This document shows positions 18,677-28,234 of a stretch of DNA of 64,000 nt, piece by piece; within the stretch, counting starts at the first letter, position 1, and every line of letters begins with the position of its first letter. The notes under the pieces are model-generated. The model saw nothing but the letters and a program-made list of their open reading frames with translations, did not search any database and was not told the origin of the DNA. Made by a program: the position numbers and the translations under genes. This stretch comes from Methanofervidicoccus abyssi (GTDB taxonomy: Archaea > AGJL01 > Methanococci > Methanococcales > Methanococcaceae). The stretch covers positions 177,333 to 241,332 of the forward strand of contig NZ_BFAX01000003.1 in the NCBI RefSeq assembly GCF_004310395.1. Reading direction: 5' to 3'.

Positions 18677-19900
18677 TTATAGCCTCTTTACCTTCTTTTC
18701 GTCTATTTTATAGATAAAAGTGTTGGACTTTACATCCTTATCTACCAGGAGATTGGGACCTATCCAAGAGTTACTCCCTACTTTCACTCCAGGCATAAAT
18801 GACACTTGAATGCCTGTCTTCACGTTGTCCCCCATTATCACTCCAAGTTTTCTAACACTTTCAACAACTCTACCTTTTATATTTACCTTTACCGGCTTGT
18901 TGTCAAATCTCAGATTTGCAGTTATGGTGTTGCAACCGAAGTTACAGTTCTCTCCTATTATACTGTCTCCAATGTAGGACAGATGGGGGATCTTTGTACC
19001 TCTCATTATAATACTGTTTTTTATTTCAGACGAATTTCCTACAAAGGTGTCCTCCATAAGGACTGTATAGGGCCTGATATAGGTCAAAGGACCTACAACA
19101 GCTCCAGATTTTATAACAGCAGGGCCTTCGATTACTGTGTTATGCCTTATCACAGCATCTTCTTCCACTACAACATTCCCCTCAATTATTACATTCTCTC
19201 CTATTTCTCCCTTTATCTCTCTCTTTATCCCTTTTAAGATATGTCTATTGCTATCTAAGAGATCCCAAGGCCTACCGATGTCGTTCCAATATCCCTTTAG
19301 CTTTATACCCTTTATTTTTCTCTCCCTTATAAGTTCCTTTATGGCATCTGTAAGTTCCACTTCACCTCTCTCTGAAGGTTCTAAGTCCTCAAGTATATCT
19401 AAGATATCACTCTGGAATTTATAAATACCTCCGTTTATCAGGTTGGATTTCGGATTCTCAGGTTTTTCCTCTATCTCCACTATATTACTTTCCCTGTCCA
19501 ATACAACCACTCCAAACTCTTTAGGATTTTCCACCTCTACCAAACCCATGGCGTTCTCATGGAGCAGGATTTCTTTTAGGCGATCCTCAAAGACAATATC
19601 TCCATTTATCACTAAAAATTCGTCCCCTAAAAAATTCCTTGCACTTAAAAGGGCGTATCCAGTTCCATCTATATCTCCCTGTTCCACGAACTTTACTTTG
19701 GGATGATCTCTAAAGTAATCTATAATCACATCTTTTTTGTATTTCACAACGAGATAAATATTATCTACAAGATTTTCAACTTTTTCTATAATATACTCCA
19801 GGATAGGTTTCCCTCCTACTGGAAGCATAGGTTTAGGTCTATTTTCAGTTAAAGGTAGTAATCTTGTACCTTTTCCAGCACATAGAATAACCGCGTCCAT
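18677..19900 (-). CDS. glmU: Bifunctional sugar-1-phosphate nucleotidylyltransferase/acetyltransferase (GlmU-like)
   Basis: A 407-residue two-domain protein. The N-terminal nucleotidyltransferase carries LCAGKGTRLLPLT (6-18), NGDIV and EEKPENP. The C-terminal left-handed beta-helix (about 235-400) is built of hexapeptide repeats, with the acetyltransferase-type segments NCNFGCNT and GVIMGDNVKTG. Archaeal relatives (MJ1101 type) acetylate glucosamine-1-phosphate and make UDP-GlcNAc. It works with the GlmM at 45.3-46.7 kb. The product feeds surface glycans, possibly via the AglH-like enzyme at 1.5 kb. A GGAGATA site precedes the ATG. Confidence 0.9.
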   Translation of the reverse strand: MDAVILCAGKGTRLLPLTENRPKPMLPVGGKPILEYIIEKVENLVDNIYLVVKYKKDVIIDYFRDHPKVKFVEQGDIDGTGYALLSARNFLGDEFLVINGDIVFEDRLKEILLHENAMGLVEVENPKEFGVVVLDRESNIVEIEEKPENPKSNLINGGIYKFQSDILDILEDLEPSERGEVELTDAIKELIRERKIKGIKLKGYWNDIGRPWDLLDSNRHILKGIKREIKGEIGENVIIEGNVVVEEDAVIRHNTVIEGPAVIKSGAVVGPLTYIRPYTVLMEDTFVGNSSEIKNSIIMRGTKIPHLSYIGDSIIGENCNFGCNTITANLRFDNKPVKVNIKGRVVESVRKLGVIMGDNVKTGIQVSFMPGVKVGSNSWIGPNLLVDKDVKSNTFIYKIDEKKVKRL

Positions 19901-19971
19901 TATCTCCTCTATCTCAATGTTATTTTTTTGGACTATTAAACCTACTATTAGAATAGTATGTTATAAAAGAT

Positions 19972-20790
19972 TTATAAACCTAACATCTCAAGAGCTTTAG
20001 GTATTTGAAGTATCAACTCTTCAATCTGCGTCTTTGGAGTAGGATTTACTATCTCCCCAAGTAATCTGTTTATCTTACAACCTAATATACAGGCCTCCTC
20101 TGTTCTATAACCACAACTTATAAGGGACGATACAATTCCTGTAAGGGTATCTCCAGTACCTCCAATACACTCCATAGTTTCAATTCTTGGATTGTCTATT
20201 TTCTCTATTATATCCCCATCCTTCACTATATAATCAACTTCTCCTTTGACAACCATATACCTAGGCATCCTGTTTCTGTAGGCTCTCTTTATCAACTCTG
20301 GTACCTCTCTATCGTCTACCTCAGAGATAAATCCCCTAACGTAAGCTGGATGTGAAGCCTTCTCATCTGCCAAAAAAGCAAGTTCCCCTACATCTGGGAG
20401 AAAGAGGTGGAATTTATCCCCTATTCCAGCAGCCTTTGCAGCGTACATTCCTCCTGCATCAGCTACTATCTTTGGAGAAAAATCTATTTCCATTATCTCA
20501 GAAATCTTAGGTTTTATATAGTGTATTACCAACAGATCGTCATCAACATCCTTTAGATGTTTATATATCTTTAAACTTCCCTCTCCTGTGCCAATATCTC
20601 CTGCAGTTATAACCTCTGGTAATTCCTCTCCAAAGTACTCGTGAACTTTAATGGAAGCCCCTATTAGTGCTCCAGTACCCATGGATACAGGAAACTCCTT
20701 ATTACCTATAACTATTCTATTTTCTTTCAGTTTTCCCTTTCCCCTAACAAGATCCAACCCTTCTATCGGTAGAGTACCTGCTATTATCAT
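19972..20790 (-). CDS. Ribokinase-fold protein of the NAD(P)HX dehydratase/ADP-dependent kinase type
   Basis: A protein of about 272 residues. The family signature GGTGDTLTG (210-218 from the chosen ATG) provides the anion hole and catalytic Asp. FLPDVGELAFLADE resembles the conserved PxxGE segment of NAD(P)H-hydrate dehydratases. It lacks the epimerase half of the two-domain Nnr enzyme. It is the last gene of an operon with two YedE-like halves and a DUF3343-like protein, and overlaps the latter by four bases (ATGTGA junction) if GTG is used. I prefer the ATG at 20790. A substrate other than NAD(P)HX is possible given this context, and the real activity is unknown. Confidence 0.7.
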   Translation of the reverse strand: MIIAGTLPIEGLDLVRGKGKLKENRIVIGNKEFPVSMGTGALIGASIKVHEYFGEELPEVITAGDIGTGEGSLKIYKHLKDVDDDLLVIHYIKPKISEIMEIDFSPKIVADAGGMYAAKAAGIGDKFHLFLPDVGELAFLADEKASHPAYVRGFISEVDDREVPELIKRAYRNRMPRYMVVKGEVDYIVKDGDIIEKIDNPRIETMECIGGTGDTLTGIVSSLISCGYRTEEACILGCKINRLLGEIVNPTPKTQIEELILQIPKALEMLGL

Positions 20791-20792
20791 TT

Positions 20793-21374
20793 TCACATCT
20801 CCCCATATTTCTCTTTAACTATTCTCCTGGCCTCTTCAAAGGATTTATTCAATGTATAGGCACATAAGGTGTATCCTAATGCCTTTGGACTCTCCCCTTC
20901 AGGAATCTCCAGTATATTCCTTCCCTTCAATTTCATTGCAAGGTAGGGCACATCTGGACATCCTCCTCCAGATATATTTAGGATGTTTCCCTCTCTATCT
21001 ACAGTTATTTTCATATTTCCACATCTTACCATAATGGAACCATCATTGAATTCCTTTACCTTTGTAAGCTGAAGAGGCTTTAGAGAAGGATCACTTAGGG
21101 GGATGAACTTTAGAGGTTTTAAGTTATTTTTCTCCAGTTCCCTTTTTATCCCTATCTCCTCTACCATGTCGTACTCTAAAGCTAGATCACATCCTTCTCT
21201 GATCTCAGGAGGTGGGGCAACAACCTTTATAGAGTATCCCTTTAAGATCTCCTCCGCCTTTATAGCTTCTTTAACACTTTTAAAAATTATCAGCCCTCTA
21301 TGGCCCTTCTTTTCTTCTTCTTTCTTTTTAACCTTTTTAAAAATAGAGGAGATAAAAGAAGGGATAAATCCCAC
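20793..21374 (-). CDS. DUF3343-like protein with a cysteine-bearing C-terminal extension
   Basis: A 193-residue protein in three parts. A basic linker (1-26) is followed by a DUF3343-like domain (about 27-90), recognisable from LIIFKSVKEAIKAEEILK and PPPEIREGCDLAL with its single Cys. The C-terminal region (about 95-193) contains GGGCPDVPYLA and GYTLCAYTL. DUF3343 proteins are small putative sulfur/selenium carriers often found near YedE/YedF-type genes. The start is GTG with GGTGAT upstream. It sits between the YedE halves and the ribokinase-fold gene on the same strand. The function is inferred from context only. Confidence 0.6.
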   Translation of the reverse strand: MGFIPSFISSIFKKVKKKEEEKKGHRGLIIFKSVKEAIKAEEILKGYSIKVVAPPPEIREGCDLALEYDMVEEIGIKRELEKNNLKPLKFIPLSDPSLKPLQLTKVKEFNDGSIMVRCGNMKITVDREGNILNISGGGCPDVPYLAMKLKGRNILEIPEGESPKALGYTLCAYTLNKSFEEARRIVKEKYGEM

Positions 21375-21454
21375 GATATCACCATTATAACAATAAAAAT
21401 TATTTAAAATAAATTAATAAATTATTATAAAATTATAAAATTATAAAATAATAT

Positions 21455-21925
21455 TTATAACAACATCTTTATAACTGGTAGTACAAATAGATGGAACACT
21501 ACAGCACCAACTAGTAATCCGAGGATATAGGTCATTGCACTTTTATTTCCCTCGGCTGCCATAACATAGTTTCTAAAAGGACATCCACCCTGTATAACAG
21601 ATAAAAATCCTACTCCTATTCCACCAATTATTGTAACTAAGAAGTGTGCCATAAATCCAGCACTACCTGCAGCATCCCCCGGTATGGCAGTTAGGCCCTT
21701 CTCCAAGATCCATGGAAAGGAAGGGATCATACCTAATCCATAGAATATAATGTATCCTATTAAAGAACCTCCAAGAAATCCCAGGAGTCCTTTTATAAGC
21801 CATGTATCTCTAATTAGATAAAGATCTCTCATTCCCCCAATAAAACAGAGTGCAGCTCTCTGCCCAAGATATCCAATTAGGATACCGAATATAAGTGTCC
21901 CTATAGCAGGTAGATATTCCCCCAT
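21455..21925 (-). CDS. YeeE/YedE-family membrane protein, second half
   Basis: A 156-residue integral membrane protein with about four to five hydrophobic segments. It has the YeeE/YedE signature cysteine C115 in VIQGGCPFRNYV and another, C27, in AALCFIGGMRD. YeeE/YedE proteins pass thiosulfate or other sulfur species across the membrane by cysteine relay, and some members are linked to selenium metabolism. Here the usual single long chain is split into two adjacent genes. GGTGATATC precedes the ATG, and the other half ends eight bases upstream. Confidence 0.8.
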   Translation of the reverse strand: MGEYLPAIGTLIFGILIGYLGQRAALCFIGGMRDLYLIRDTWLIKGLLGFLGGSLIGYIIFYGLGMIPSFPWILEKGLTAIPGDAAGSAGFMAHFLVTIIGGIGVGFLSVIQGGCPFRNYVMAAEGNKSAMTYILGLLVGAVVFHLFVLPVIKMLL

Positions 21926-21933
21926 GATATCAC

Positions 21934-22401
21934 CTATGCTATTTTAAGATTCCTTTTTAGATACAGTTCACTTCCTATTACAACTCCGATGAACAATCCT
22001 AGAAGGCCGATTATACCAAATATATCTCCATAACTAGTTCTTAAACTCATTCTAATAGGACAGCCTCCCATTAAGAGGGCGAAATTTATCACAAGGAATC
22101 CAAGGATGAAACTAACCCCTAAGTTTTTGGTGGATCTAAGCTTAAAGTCTTTGTGGATAACAGCACCTATTAACGCCCCTAAAAATATACCTACCACAGT
22201 TAAAACAGGGAAAAATTTCGATACTGGAGCTAACCCCAATGTTGTACCTGCTATACTGTTCACTATCCAGTTTATCAAATCCCTTGTATGACATGCAATA
22301 CATAAACCGTAGGCTGGAGGAGGTGTAACTTTAAAAACTGCCTGCAGAATTGCTCCTGAGAGTCCTGCAAATAACCCAGCCTGTAGCGGTGATATCTTCA
22401 T
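21934..22401 (-). CDS. YeeE/YedE-family membrane protein, first half
   Basis: A 155-residue membrane protein and probable heterodimer partner of the preceding entry. It carries a GGCP motif of its own (MGGCPIRMSLR, C114) and a CxxC near the N-terminus (LCIACHTRD, C34 and C37). It is the first gene of the operon and is transcribed away from pstK across a 127-base AT-rich promoter region. Selenium rather than sulfur as the transported element is an inference from that neighbour. AGGTGGTAAT precedes the ATG. Confidence 0.8.
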   Translation of the reverse strand: MKISPLQAGLFAGLSGAILQAVFKVTPPPAYGLCIACHTRDLINWIVNSIAGTTLGLAPVSKFFPVLTVVGIFLGALIGAVIHKDFKLRSTKNLGVSFILGFLVINFALLMGGCPIRMSLRTSYGDIFGIIGLLGLFIGVVIGSELYLKRNLKIA

Positions 22402-22528
22402 ATTACCACCTCTAACCCAGTCTTTAGCGGTAATTATGTTATTCAGTTATATATAATTTTCTTAATAGAATTTTTAATATTCTAATTGCTATTAATATTC
22501 TTAATAAGTATATCTTAATGTGATAACT

Positions 22529-23299
22529 ATGCTGATAATACTTGTGGGCCTCCCATCTGTGGGGAAGAGTACCTTTGCAAAGAGACTTTCTAAGGAACTT
22601 TATCTCAGAGGTGTAGATAACATAGTAATAGGGAGTGATGTTATAAGAGAATGTTTTCCAGTGTGGAAGAGAGAATACGAGGAGTATATAAAGAACACAA
22701 CCTATCAATTTATAGACAGTGCCTTAAGAAAGTTCTACGTAATAGTAGATGATACTAACTATTATAACTCAAAGAGGAGAGATCTGATAAGTATTGCAAA
22801 GAGGAGGAACAAGGATTACATGATTATTTATTTAAGAGCACCACTGGATGTTATATTAGAGAGGAATATAAAGAGAGGGAAGAAAGTCCCAAATGAGCTG
22901 ATTTTAGAGATGTACAATAAATTTGATGAACCTGGAATGAAGTATGCATGGGATAGACCCGACATCGTAGTGGACACCCATCGGGAGATAAATTTTGATA
23001 AAATAGTCAATATTATTCTCGATAAAGGTGTTAAGAAGTCTAAAATAGAGAAAAATAGAAAAGAAGACAACTCTAAAAAACAGATATGGGATAAAGTAGA
23101 TAAGATAACCAGGGATGTTGTTGGGGAGTATATTAAAAAGGATGTTGTGAAGGGAAAAGATATTAGAGTGATTTTAAAACTTAGAAAGGAGTTTTTAAAA
23201 AATCTGAAGTCTAATATTTTAAATGATGAGAGGTGTTTGGAAAATATAAGATCTGATTTTAAAAGATTTTTAAATGAAAGACTGGATAACGATAAATAG
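22529..23299 (+). CDS. pstK: L-seryl-tRNA(Sec) kinase
   Basis: A 256-residue P-loop kinase with GLPSVGKS (7-14) and a DDTNYY segment. It has a C-terminal helical, basic region of the kind that binds tRNA-Sec. PSTK phosphorylates Ser-tRNA(Sec), and SepSecS then converts it to Sec-tRNA. Its presence shows that this organism reads some UGA codons as selenocysteine. I use the ATG at 22529, since GTGAT just before it looks like the ribosome binding site and known homologues begin MLIIL. It is divergent from the YedE-type operon. Confidence 0.9.
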   Translation: MLIILVGLPSVGKSTFAKRLSKELYLRGVDNIVIGSDVIRECFPVWKREYEEYIKNTTYQFIDSALRKFYVIVDDTNYYNSKRRDLISIAKRRNKDYMIIYLRAPLDVILERNIKRGKKVPNELILEMYNKFDEPGMKYAWDRPDIVVDTHREINFDKIVNIILDKGVKKSKIEKNRKEDNSKKQIWDKVDKITRDVVGEYIKKDVVKGKDIRVILKLRKEFLKNLKSNILNDERCLENIRSDFKRFLNERLDNDK

Positions 23300-23504
23300 G
23301 TAAAAAATTGTTATTAAAAATAAATACCTTCCTCGGTACTTCCAGATACATATGAATCTTTCTAACAGGGACTAATGTTATTATTATTTTTATTTCTAAT
23401 TTTTTAAATCTAATTATATTAATCATTATTAATAAATTTATAATAAACTCTTAAAATAATGTTAGGAGAGAGATGTTCTAAACTTTACAACAACGGTGAT
23501 CCTT

Positions 23505-24605
23505 ATGAAGATAGAGGAGGAGATAAGGAGAATAGAAGAGGAGCTTAGGAGGACGAAGTACAATAAAGCTACTCAGAAACATATAGGTATATTGAAGGCA
23601 AAGCTTGCTAAGTTGAGGGATCTTCAGAATAAACCAAGGGGTGGAAGTTCAGGGTACTCCTATGCAGTTAAGAAGACTGGAGATGCTACAGTAGCATTTG
23701 TTGGGTTTCCATCAGTTGGTAAATCTACTCTATTGAATAAACTTACCAATGCAAATTCAGAGGTGGGTGCTTATGCCTTCACAACTTTAACCATAGTACC
23801 AGGTATCTTGGAGTATAAAGGGGCGAAGATACAGGTGTTAGATGCTCCAGGGATTATAGCAGGGGCTTCTGTGGGAAAGGGGAGAGGTAGTGAGGTACTC
23901 TCTGCCGTTAGAAGTGCAGATCTAATACTGCTTGTGGTAGATGTCTTTACACTTGATCATCTACCTGTATTGGAGAAGGAACTTTACAACGTAGGTATAA
24001 GGTTAGATGAGAAACCTCCAGACGTTAAGATAGTTAAAAAGGACAGAGGAGGGATTACTGTAAGTAGTACTGTACCTCTGACTAAGATAGATGAGGAGAC
24101 TATAAGGGCAGTGCTCCAGGAGAACAAGATTCATAATGCAGATGTTGTAATAAGGGAAGATATTACAGTGGATCAACTTATAGATGTGATAAGTGGAAAC
24201 AGGGTATATATTCCATCCCTTGTAGTAGTCAATAAGATAGATCTGGCAGATGAGGAACTTATAAGGAGAATTAAGAAGAAGTTGGAGGATAGGGAGTATG
24301 TGTTGGTATCTGGATACAGGGAGATAAACTTGGAGGAGTTAAAGGAGAAGATCTATAACACCTTAGGGTTTATCAAGGTTTATCTTAAACCTCAGGGTAA
24401 AAAACCTGATCTAGACGAGCCATTAGTACTCTTGAAGAACTCTACAGTTGAGGATGTATGTAATAAACTTCATAGGGATTTTGTTAAGAACTTTAGATAC
24501 GCCCAGGTTTGGGGAAAATCTGCCAAACATCCTGGACAGAGGGTAGGACTTAACCATGTCCTTGAGGATGGTGACATACTAACTATAGTGACAAAGAAGA
24601 GATAA
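23505..24605 (+). CDS. drg: DRG-family GTP-binding protein
   Basis: A 366-residue Obg/DRG GTPase. An N-terminal coiled helical part (1-45, IEEEIRRIEEEL) precedes the G domain: GFPSVGKST (67-75), DAPGI, and NKID for guanine recognition. A TGS domain forms the C-terminal 75 residues or so. DRG proteins bind translating ribosomes in eukaryotes; the archaeal role is presumably related. The ATG at 23505 has GGTGAT upstream; the in-frame GTG at 23496 is part of that site. map follows nine bases later, so the two form an operon. Confidence 0.93.
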   Translation: MKIEEEIRRIEEELRRTKYNKATQKHIGILKAKLAKLRDLQNKPRGGSSGYSYAVKKTGDATVAFVGFPSVGKSTLLNKLTNANSEVGAYAFTTLTIVPGILEYKGAKIQVLDAPGIIAGASVGKGRGSEVLSAVRSADLILLVVDVFTLDHLPVLEKELYNVGIRLDEKPPDVKIVKKDRGGITVSSTVPLTKIDEETIRAVLQENKIHNADVVIREDITVDQLIDVISGNRVYIPSLVVVNKIDLADEELIRRIKKKLEDREYVLVSGYREINLEELKEKIYNTLGFIKVYLKPQGKKPDLDEPLVLLKNSTVEDVCNKLHRDFVKNFRYAQVWGKSAKHPGQRVGLNHVLEDGDILTIVTKKR

Positions 24606-24614
24606 TGGGATAAT

Positions 24615-25517
24615 ATGGATAACTTAGAGGAGAAGATGGAGAAGTTAAAGAGGGCTGGAGAGATACATGTTAAAGTAATGGAGGAGGCTGTAAAACTTGT
24701 TAAACCAGGAGTGAAACTTCTAGATGTAGCTGAGTACGTTGAAAGTAGGATAGTAGAACTTGGAGGAGGTGCTGCCTTTCCCTGCAACATCTCTATAAAC
24801 GAGGTTGCAGCTCACTACTCCCCATGTTATATGGATGAAAAGGAGTTTTCAGAAGGGGATGTTGTAAAGTTAGATATTGGAGTCCATGTAGATGGGTATA
24901 TAGCAGATGGTGCTATAACTGTAGATCTTTCAGGATCTTATAGTGATTTAAAGAAAGCATCGGAGGATGCTCTCAGATCTGCAATTAAGGAGATAGTGCC
25001 ACCTATGAAGGTAGGAGAGATAGGGGCTATTATCCAGGAAGTTATCGAGAGTTATGGGTATAAACCTATATCTAATCTCTCTGGTCATGTGATGGAGAGA
25101 TATTTACTACACTCTGGAATAAATATTCCAAATGTGAGAGAAACGTCTAACGAGTGTATAGATGTTGGAGATATTGTGGCAATAGAACCTTTCGCTACAG
25201 AAGGTTTCGGACAGGTTGTAGATGGTAGTGAGAGATATATATTTAAATTTCTCAGGGTAAGGCCCCTTAGATTGCCCATTGCAAGGAAGTTGTTAAAACT
25301 TATAGAGGATAAGTATCCCTATTTGCCCTTTTCCGAGAGGTGGATATTAAAGGAGAATGTGAGATACAGATCGGCCCTGAGGAATTTAGTATCTTCAGGC
25401 TGCATATATGCCTATCCAGTACTGATAGAGAAGAAGAGAGGTATAGTCAGTCAGGCTGAACATACTGTACTACTGACAGAAAATGGTGTGGAGATTATAA
25501 CTAAGGGACTGTTGTGA
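24615..25517 (+). CDS. map: Methionine aminopeptidase, type II
   Basis: A 300-residue pita-bread-fold peptidase. Metal ligands are D87 in LDIGVHVDG, D98 in ADGA, the His in SGHVMERY, and the glutamates in IEPFATEG and SQAEHTVLL. H67 in AAHYSP is the substrate-side His. The insertion between the last two ligand regions (about residues 200-270) marks it as type II, the archaeal/eukaryotic form. It removes initiator Met from new proteins and is co-transcribed with the DRG GTPase. Confidence 0.95.
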   Translation: MDNLEEKMEKLKRAGEIHVKVMEEAVKLVKPGVKLLDVAEYVESRIVELGGGAAFPCNISINEVAAHYSPCYMDEKEFSEGDVVKLDIGVHVDGYIADGAITVDLSGSYSDLKKASEDALRSAIKEIVPPMKVGEIGAIIQEVIESYGYKPISNLSGHVMERYLLHSGINIPNVRETSNECIDVGDIVAIEPFATEGFGQVVDGSERYIFKFLRVRPLRLPIARKLLKLIEDKYPYLPFSERWILKENVRYRSALRNLVSSGCIYAYPVLIEKKRGIVSQAEHTVLLTENGVEIITKGLL

Positions 25518-25746
25518 TAGTATGAAAGAGTAACTCAATTGGTATATTAAGGTATCACTTTTTTAGGAATAGTTAGGTTAATAAGGGAAAGTGGGATACA
25601 ATAGAAGAATATATATTTTTCTATGAAATTTTTTGATAACAACCTCATTAGGTATTATACATCAATAATACATTTTATAATAATTCTTTTGTTAAATAAT
25701 ATTGTTTAATATATTAAATAGGTTTAAATACTAGACTATTTCAAAA

Positions 25747-27000
25747 TCATTCATTAGTTATATATCCCTTAACAGCACTCTTTGCCGCAACTACTGGAGA
25801 TGATAAATATATTTTTGCATTAGTACTACCCATCCTGCCTTTAAAGTTCCTATTAGAAGTAGATAGACATACTTCACCATCTCCCAAAACACCCTGATGA
25901 GCACCGAGACATGGACCACAACCTGGAGGACATATAATAGCACCTGCTTCGAGGAATATCTTTATCAGTCCTTCCTTTAAAGCATCCTCAAATACTTTCT
26001 TTGAAGCAGGGATAACAATCAGCCTTACATCTCTATGCACCATCTTACCCTTTAGATATCTTGCAGCCATTCTAAGATCTTTCAGCCTCCCGTTGGTACA
26101 GGAACCTATAAATACCTGATCTACAGGAGTACCTACTACATCAGAGACAGGTTTAACGTTATCTGGATAGTGAGGACATGCAACTTGCTCTTCCATGTCT
26201 GTAATATCTATATCTACTGTCTTGTAATAACTCTCCTCCTTCTCATCTACGGATATTCTGTTTCGTATAAGATATGCTAACTCTTCATTACTTACCTTAT
26301 CCCTTAGATACTCATAGGTTTTCTCATCTGCCTCAACAATACCAACCTTCGCTCCCATCTCTACAGCCATATTACAGAGTACCACCCTATCCTCTACATC
26401 CATTCTCTTAACAACCTCTCCCCCATACTCTATAGCCATATATATAGCTCCTCTTCTTCCAACCTCCTTACAAACCCTAAGTACTATATCCTTGGATGTG
26501 ATTCTATCATTACTCCCCACGATATTAACCCTTATAGTCTTAGGTACCTTTATCCAGGTTTTACCAGTTGCAAATATATAGCCCATGTCTGTAGCTCCAA
26601 AGCCTGTTGCAAATGCACCGAGGGCACCGTAAGTACATGTATGACTGTCCCCTCCAGCGATAACCATGTTAGGTTTCACATGTCCTTTCTCAATTAACAC
26701 CTGATGACATATGCCCTCTCCTTCCCTATAAACATACTTTATTTTCTGCTCCCTTACAAACTCCCTTGTAATTTTATGCATATTTGCAGCCTTTACAGTA
26801 TTTGCAGGGATGTTGTGATCAAAACTGATTACTATCCTCTCCCTATCCCAAATCTTACTGGCTATCTCCTTAAAGGCTTTTACAGCAAGTGGTGTAGAAC
26901 CGTCATGAGTCATAGCCAGCTCTATATCTACCTCTACTGTATCACCCTCATAGACTTCTCTACCTAACTTTTTAGATATTATCTTCTCTACTAACGTCAT
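25747..27000 (-). CDS. hacA: Homoaconitase/isopropylmalate isomerase large subunit (probably HacA)
   Basis: A 417-residue aconitase-family subunit. The [4Fe-4S] ligands lie in GSCTNGR and CPPGCGPCLG, and substrate-binding segments include GGDSHTCTYGALGAFATG. Methanococci have two paralogues: LeuC for leucine and HacA for the 2-oxosuberate/coenzyme B chain-extension route. The N-terminus (MTLVEKIISKK, no insertion) looks more like HacA, but the large subunit alone does not settle the substrate. The small subunit is not in this window. GGGGTATT precedes the ATG. Confidence 0.85.
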   Translation of the reverse strand: MTLVEKIISKKLGREVYEGDTVEVDIELAMTHDGSTPLAVKAFKEIASKIWDRERIVISFDHNIPANTVKAANMHKITREFVREQKIKYVYREGEGICHQVLIEKGHVKPNMVIAGGDSHTCTYGALGAFATGFGATDMGYIFATGKTWIKVPKTIRVNIVGSNDRITSKDIVLRVCKEVGRRGAIYMAIEYGGEVVKRMDVEDRVVLCNMAVEMGAKVGIVEADEKTYEYLRDKVSNEELAYLIRNRISVDEKEESYYKTVDIDITDMEEQVACPHYPDNVKPVSDVVGTPVDQVFIGSCTNGRLKDLRMAARYLKGKMVHRDVRLIVIPASKKVFEDALKEGLIKIFLEAGAIICPPGCGPCLGAHQGVLGDGEVCLSTSNRNFKGRMGSTNAKIYLSSPVVAAKSAVKGYITNE

Positions 27001-27143
27001 AATACCCCTTCTTACTTTTCATTATTAATTTGAAAATTAGTTATTAAATGAAGATAATAAAAACAGATGGTAAAAGGAGTAGTAATATACTTCAGTATAC
27101 TTCAGAAGGTTTAAAAAGACTTTCTAATAATCTTTATTCCCAT

Positions 27144-27179
27144 TTTTATAATTATTATTACTTTTATAATTATTATTAC
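27144..27179. repeat. Perfect 18-base tandem repeat
   Basis: The unit TTTTATAATTATTATTAC occurs twice head to tail, just beyond the 3' end of sucD. It is followed by more TTATTAC-like copies up to about 27195. This low-complexity tract is probably a slippage product. Confidence 0.7.
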
Positions 27180-27193
27180 TATTATCACTATTA

Positions 27194-28054
27194 CTATAAA
27201 ACCTCCTTCAATACTGTAGGTATTTCAGAGATTCTCCTTACAACGTAGGCACCTGCATCTCTTAAAGCCCTCATTTTACTCTCTACAGTGCCTAAACCTC
27301 TCTCGATTATTGCACCTGCATGACCCATCCTTTTACCCTCTGGTGCACTAATCCCTGCGATGTATGCAACTACAGGTTTCTCCATCTTTTTTATATATTC
27401 ACTTGCCCTCTCCTCACTACTACCTCCTATCTCCCCTACCATTACAACAGCATCTGTATCTCTATCCTTCTCAAATAACTGGAGGATGTCTATAAAATCA
27501 GTGCCTACTACAGGATCCCCCCCTATTCCAACGCAGGTGGACTGTCCATAACCACTAACTACCAACTGGTTGGCTATCTCGTAGGTTAAGGTACCACTCC
27601 TGGACACCATTCCAATATATCCTTCCTTTAAAACCCTGGCAGGTATTATCCCTAACTTACCAAACTTAGGAGAAGCTATACCTGGTGTATTCGGCCCTAT
27701 GATTTTAACCCCTTTCTTTCTTCCGTAATTCACTATATCCACAGTATCATGCACAGGTACATGTTCAGTGATGATCACTATCAATTCTATACCTCCATCT
27801 ATAGCTTCATAGACAGCATCCTTCACTGCAGGTGCTGGAACGAAGAGCACAGAAGCATTTACATCATGCTCCTCCACAGCTTCCTTTACAGTGTCATAAA
27901 CAGGTATCCCATGTATTTCCTTTCCCCCTTTTCCAGGTGTAACTCCTGCCACTATCTTAGTTCCAACGTCTAACATCTCCTTAGTATGGAAACTCCCCTG
28001 TCTTCCAGTTATACCTTGGACAATAGCTCTAGTGTTCTCATCGATCAGTATCAC
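27194..28054 (-). CDS. sucD: Succinyl-CoA synthetase alpha subunit
   Basis: A 286-residue ADP/GDP-forming ligase subunit. The CoA-binding fold begins with [10 protein letters not shown], and GHAGAI carries the phosphohistidine H245. In methanococci it belongs to the incomplete reductive TCA branch leading to 2-oxoglutarate. The beta subunit is not adjacent. The start is GTG, with GGTGAAATT directly upstream. Confidence 0.95.
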   Translation of the reverse strand: MILIDENTRAIVQGITGRQGSFHTKEMLDVGTKIVAGVTPGKGGKEIHGIPVYDTVKEAVEEHDVNASVLFVPAPAVKDAVYEAIDGGIELIVIITEHVPVHDTVDIVNYGRKKGVKIIGPNTPGIASPKFGKLGIIPARVLKEGYIGMVSRSGTLTYEIANQLVVSGYGQSTCVGIGGDPVVGTDFIDILQLFEKDRDTDAVVMVGEIGGSSEERASEYIKKMEKPVVAYIAGISAPEGKRMGHAGAIIERGLGTVESKMRALRDAGAYVVRRISEIPTVLKEVL

Positions 28055-28145
28055 AATTTCACCTAAAATATATTCTCAATCTCTTTAAAAAAGGAGGTAA
28101 AAACTTTTATCTAACTTTTATCTAACAATATCTTAATATACTTTA

Positions 28146-28164
28146 CCAAAAGATATTTATATTA
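28146..28164 (+). promoter_or_regulatory. BRE/TATA box of rps15
   Basis: CCAAAAG followed by ATATTTATATTA lies about 75 bases before the S15 start codon. This is a standard archaeal BRE plus TATA element, predicting a 5' leader of about 45-50 bases. Confidence 0.55.
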
Positions 28165-28234
28165 TCAGTAGATACTTCTAAGAAATCGTAAGATAACAAG
28201 AAAGATAACATGATAATAACTAGATGGTGAAAAC

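Noticed and set aside
27048-27248. Forward ORF rich in Tyr and Asn
   Set aside because: Made mainly by the TTATTAC tandem tract and it runs into the sucD coding region on the other strand.
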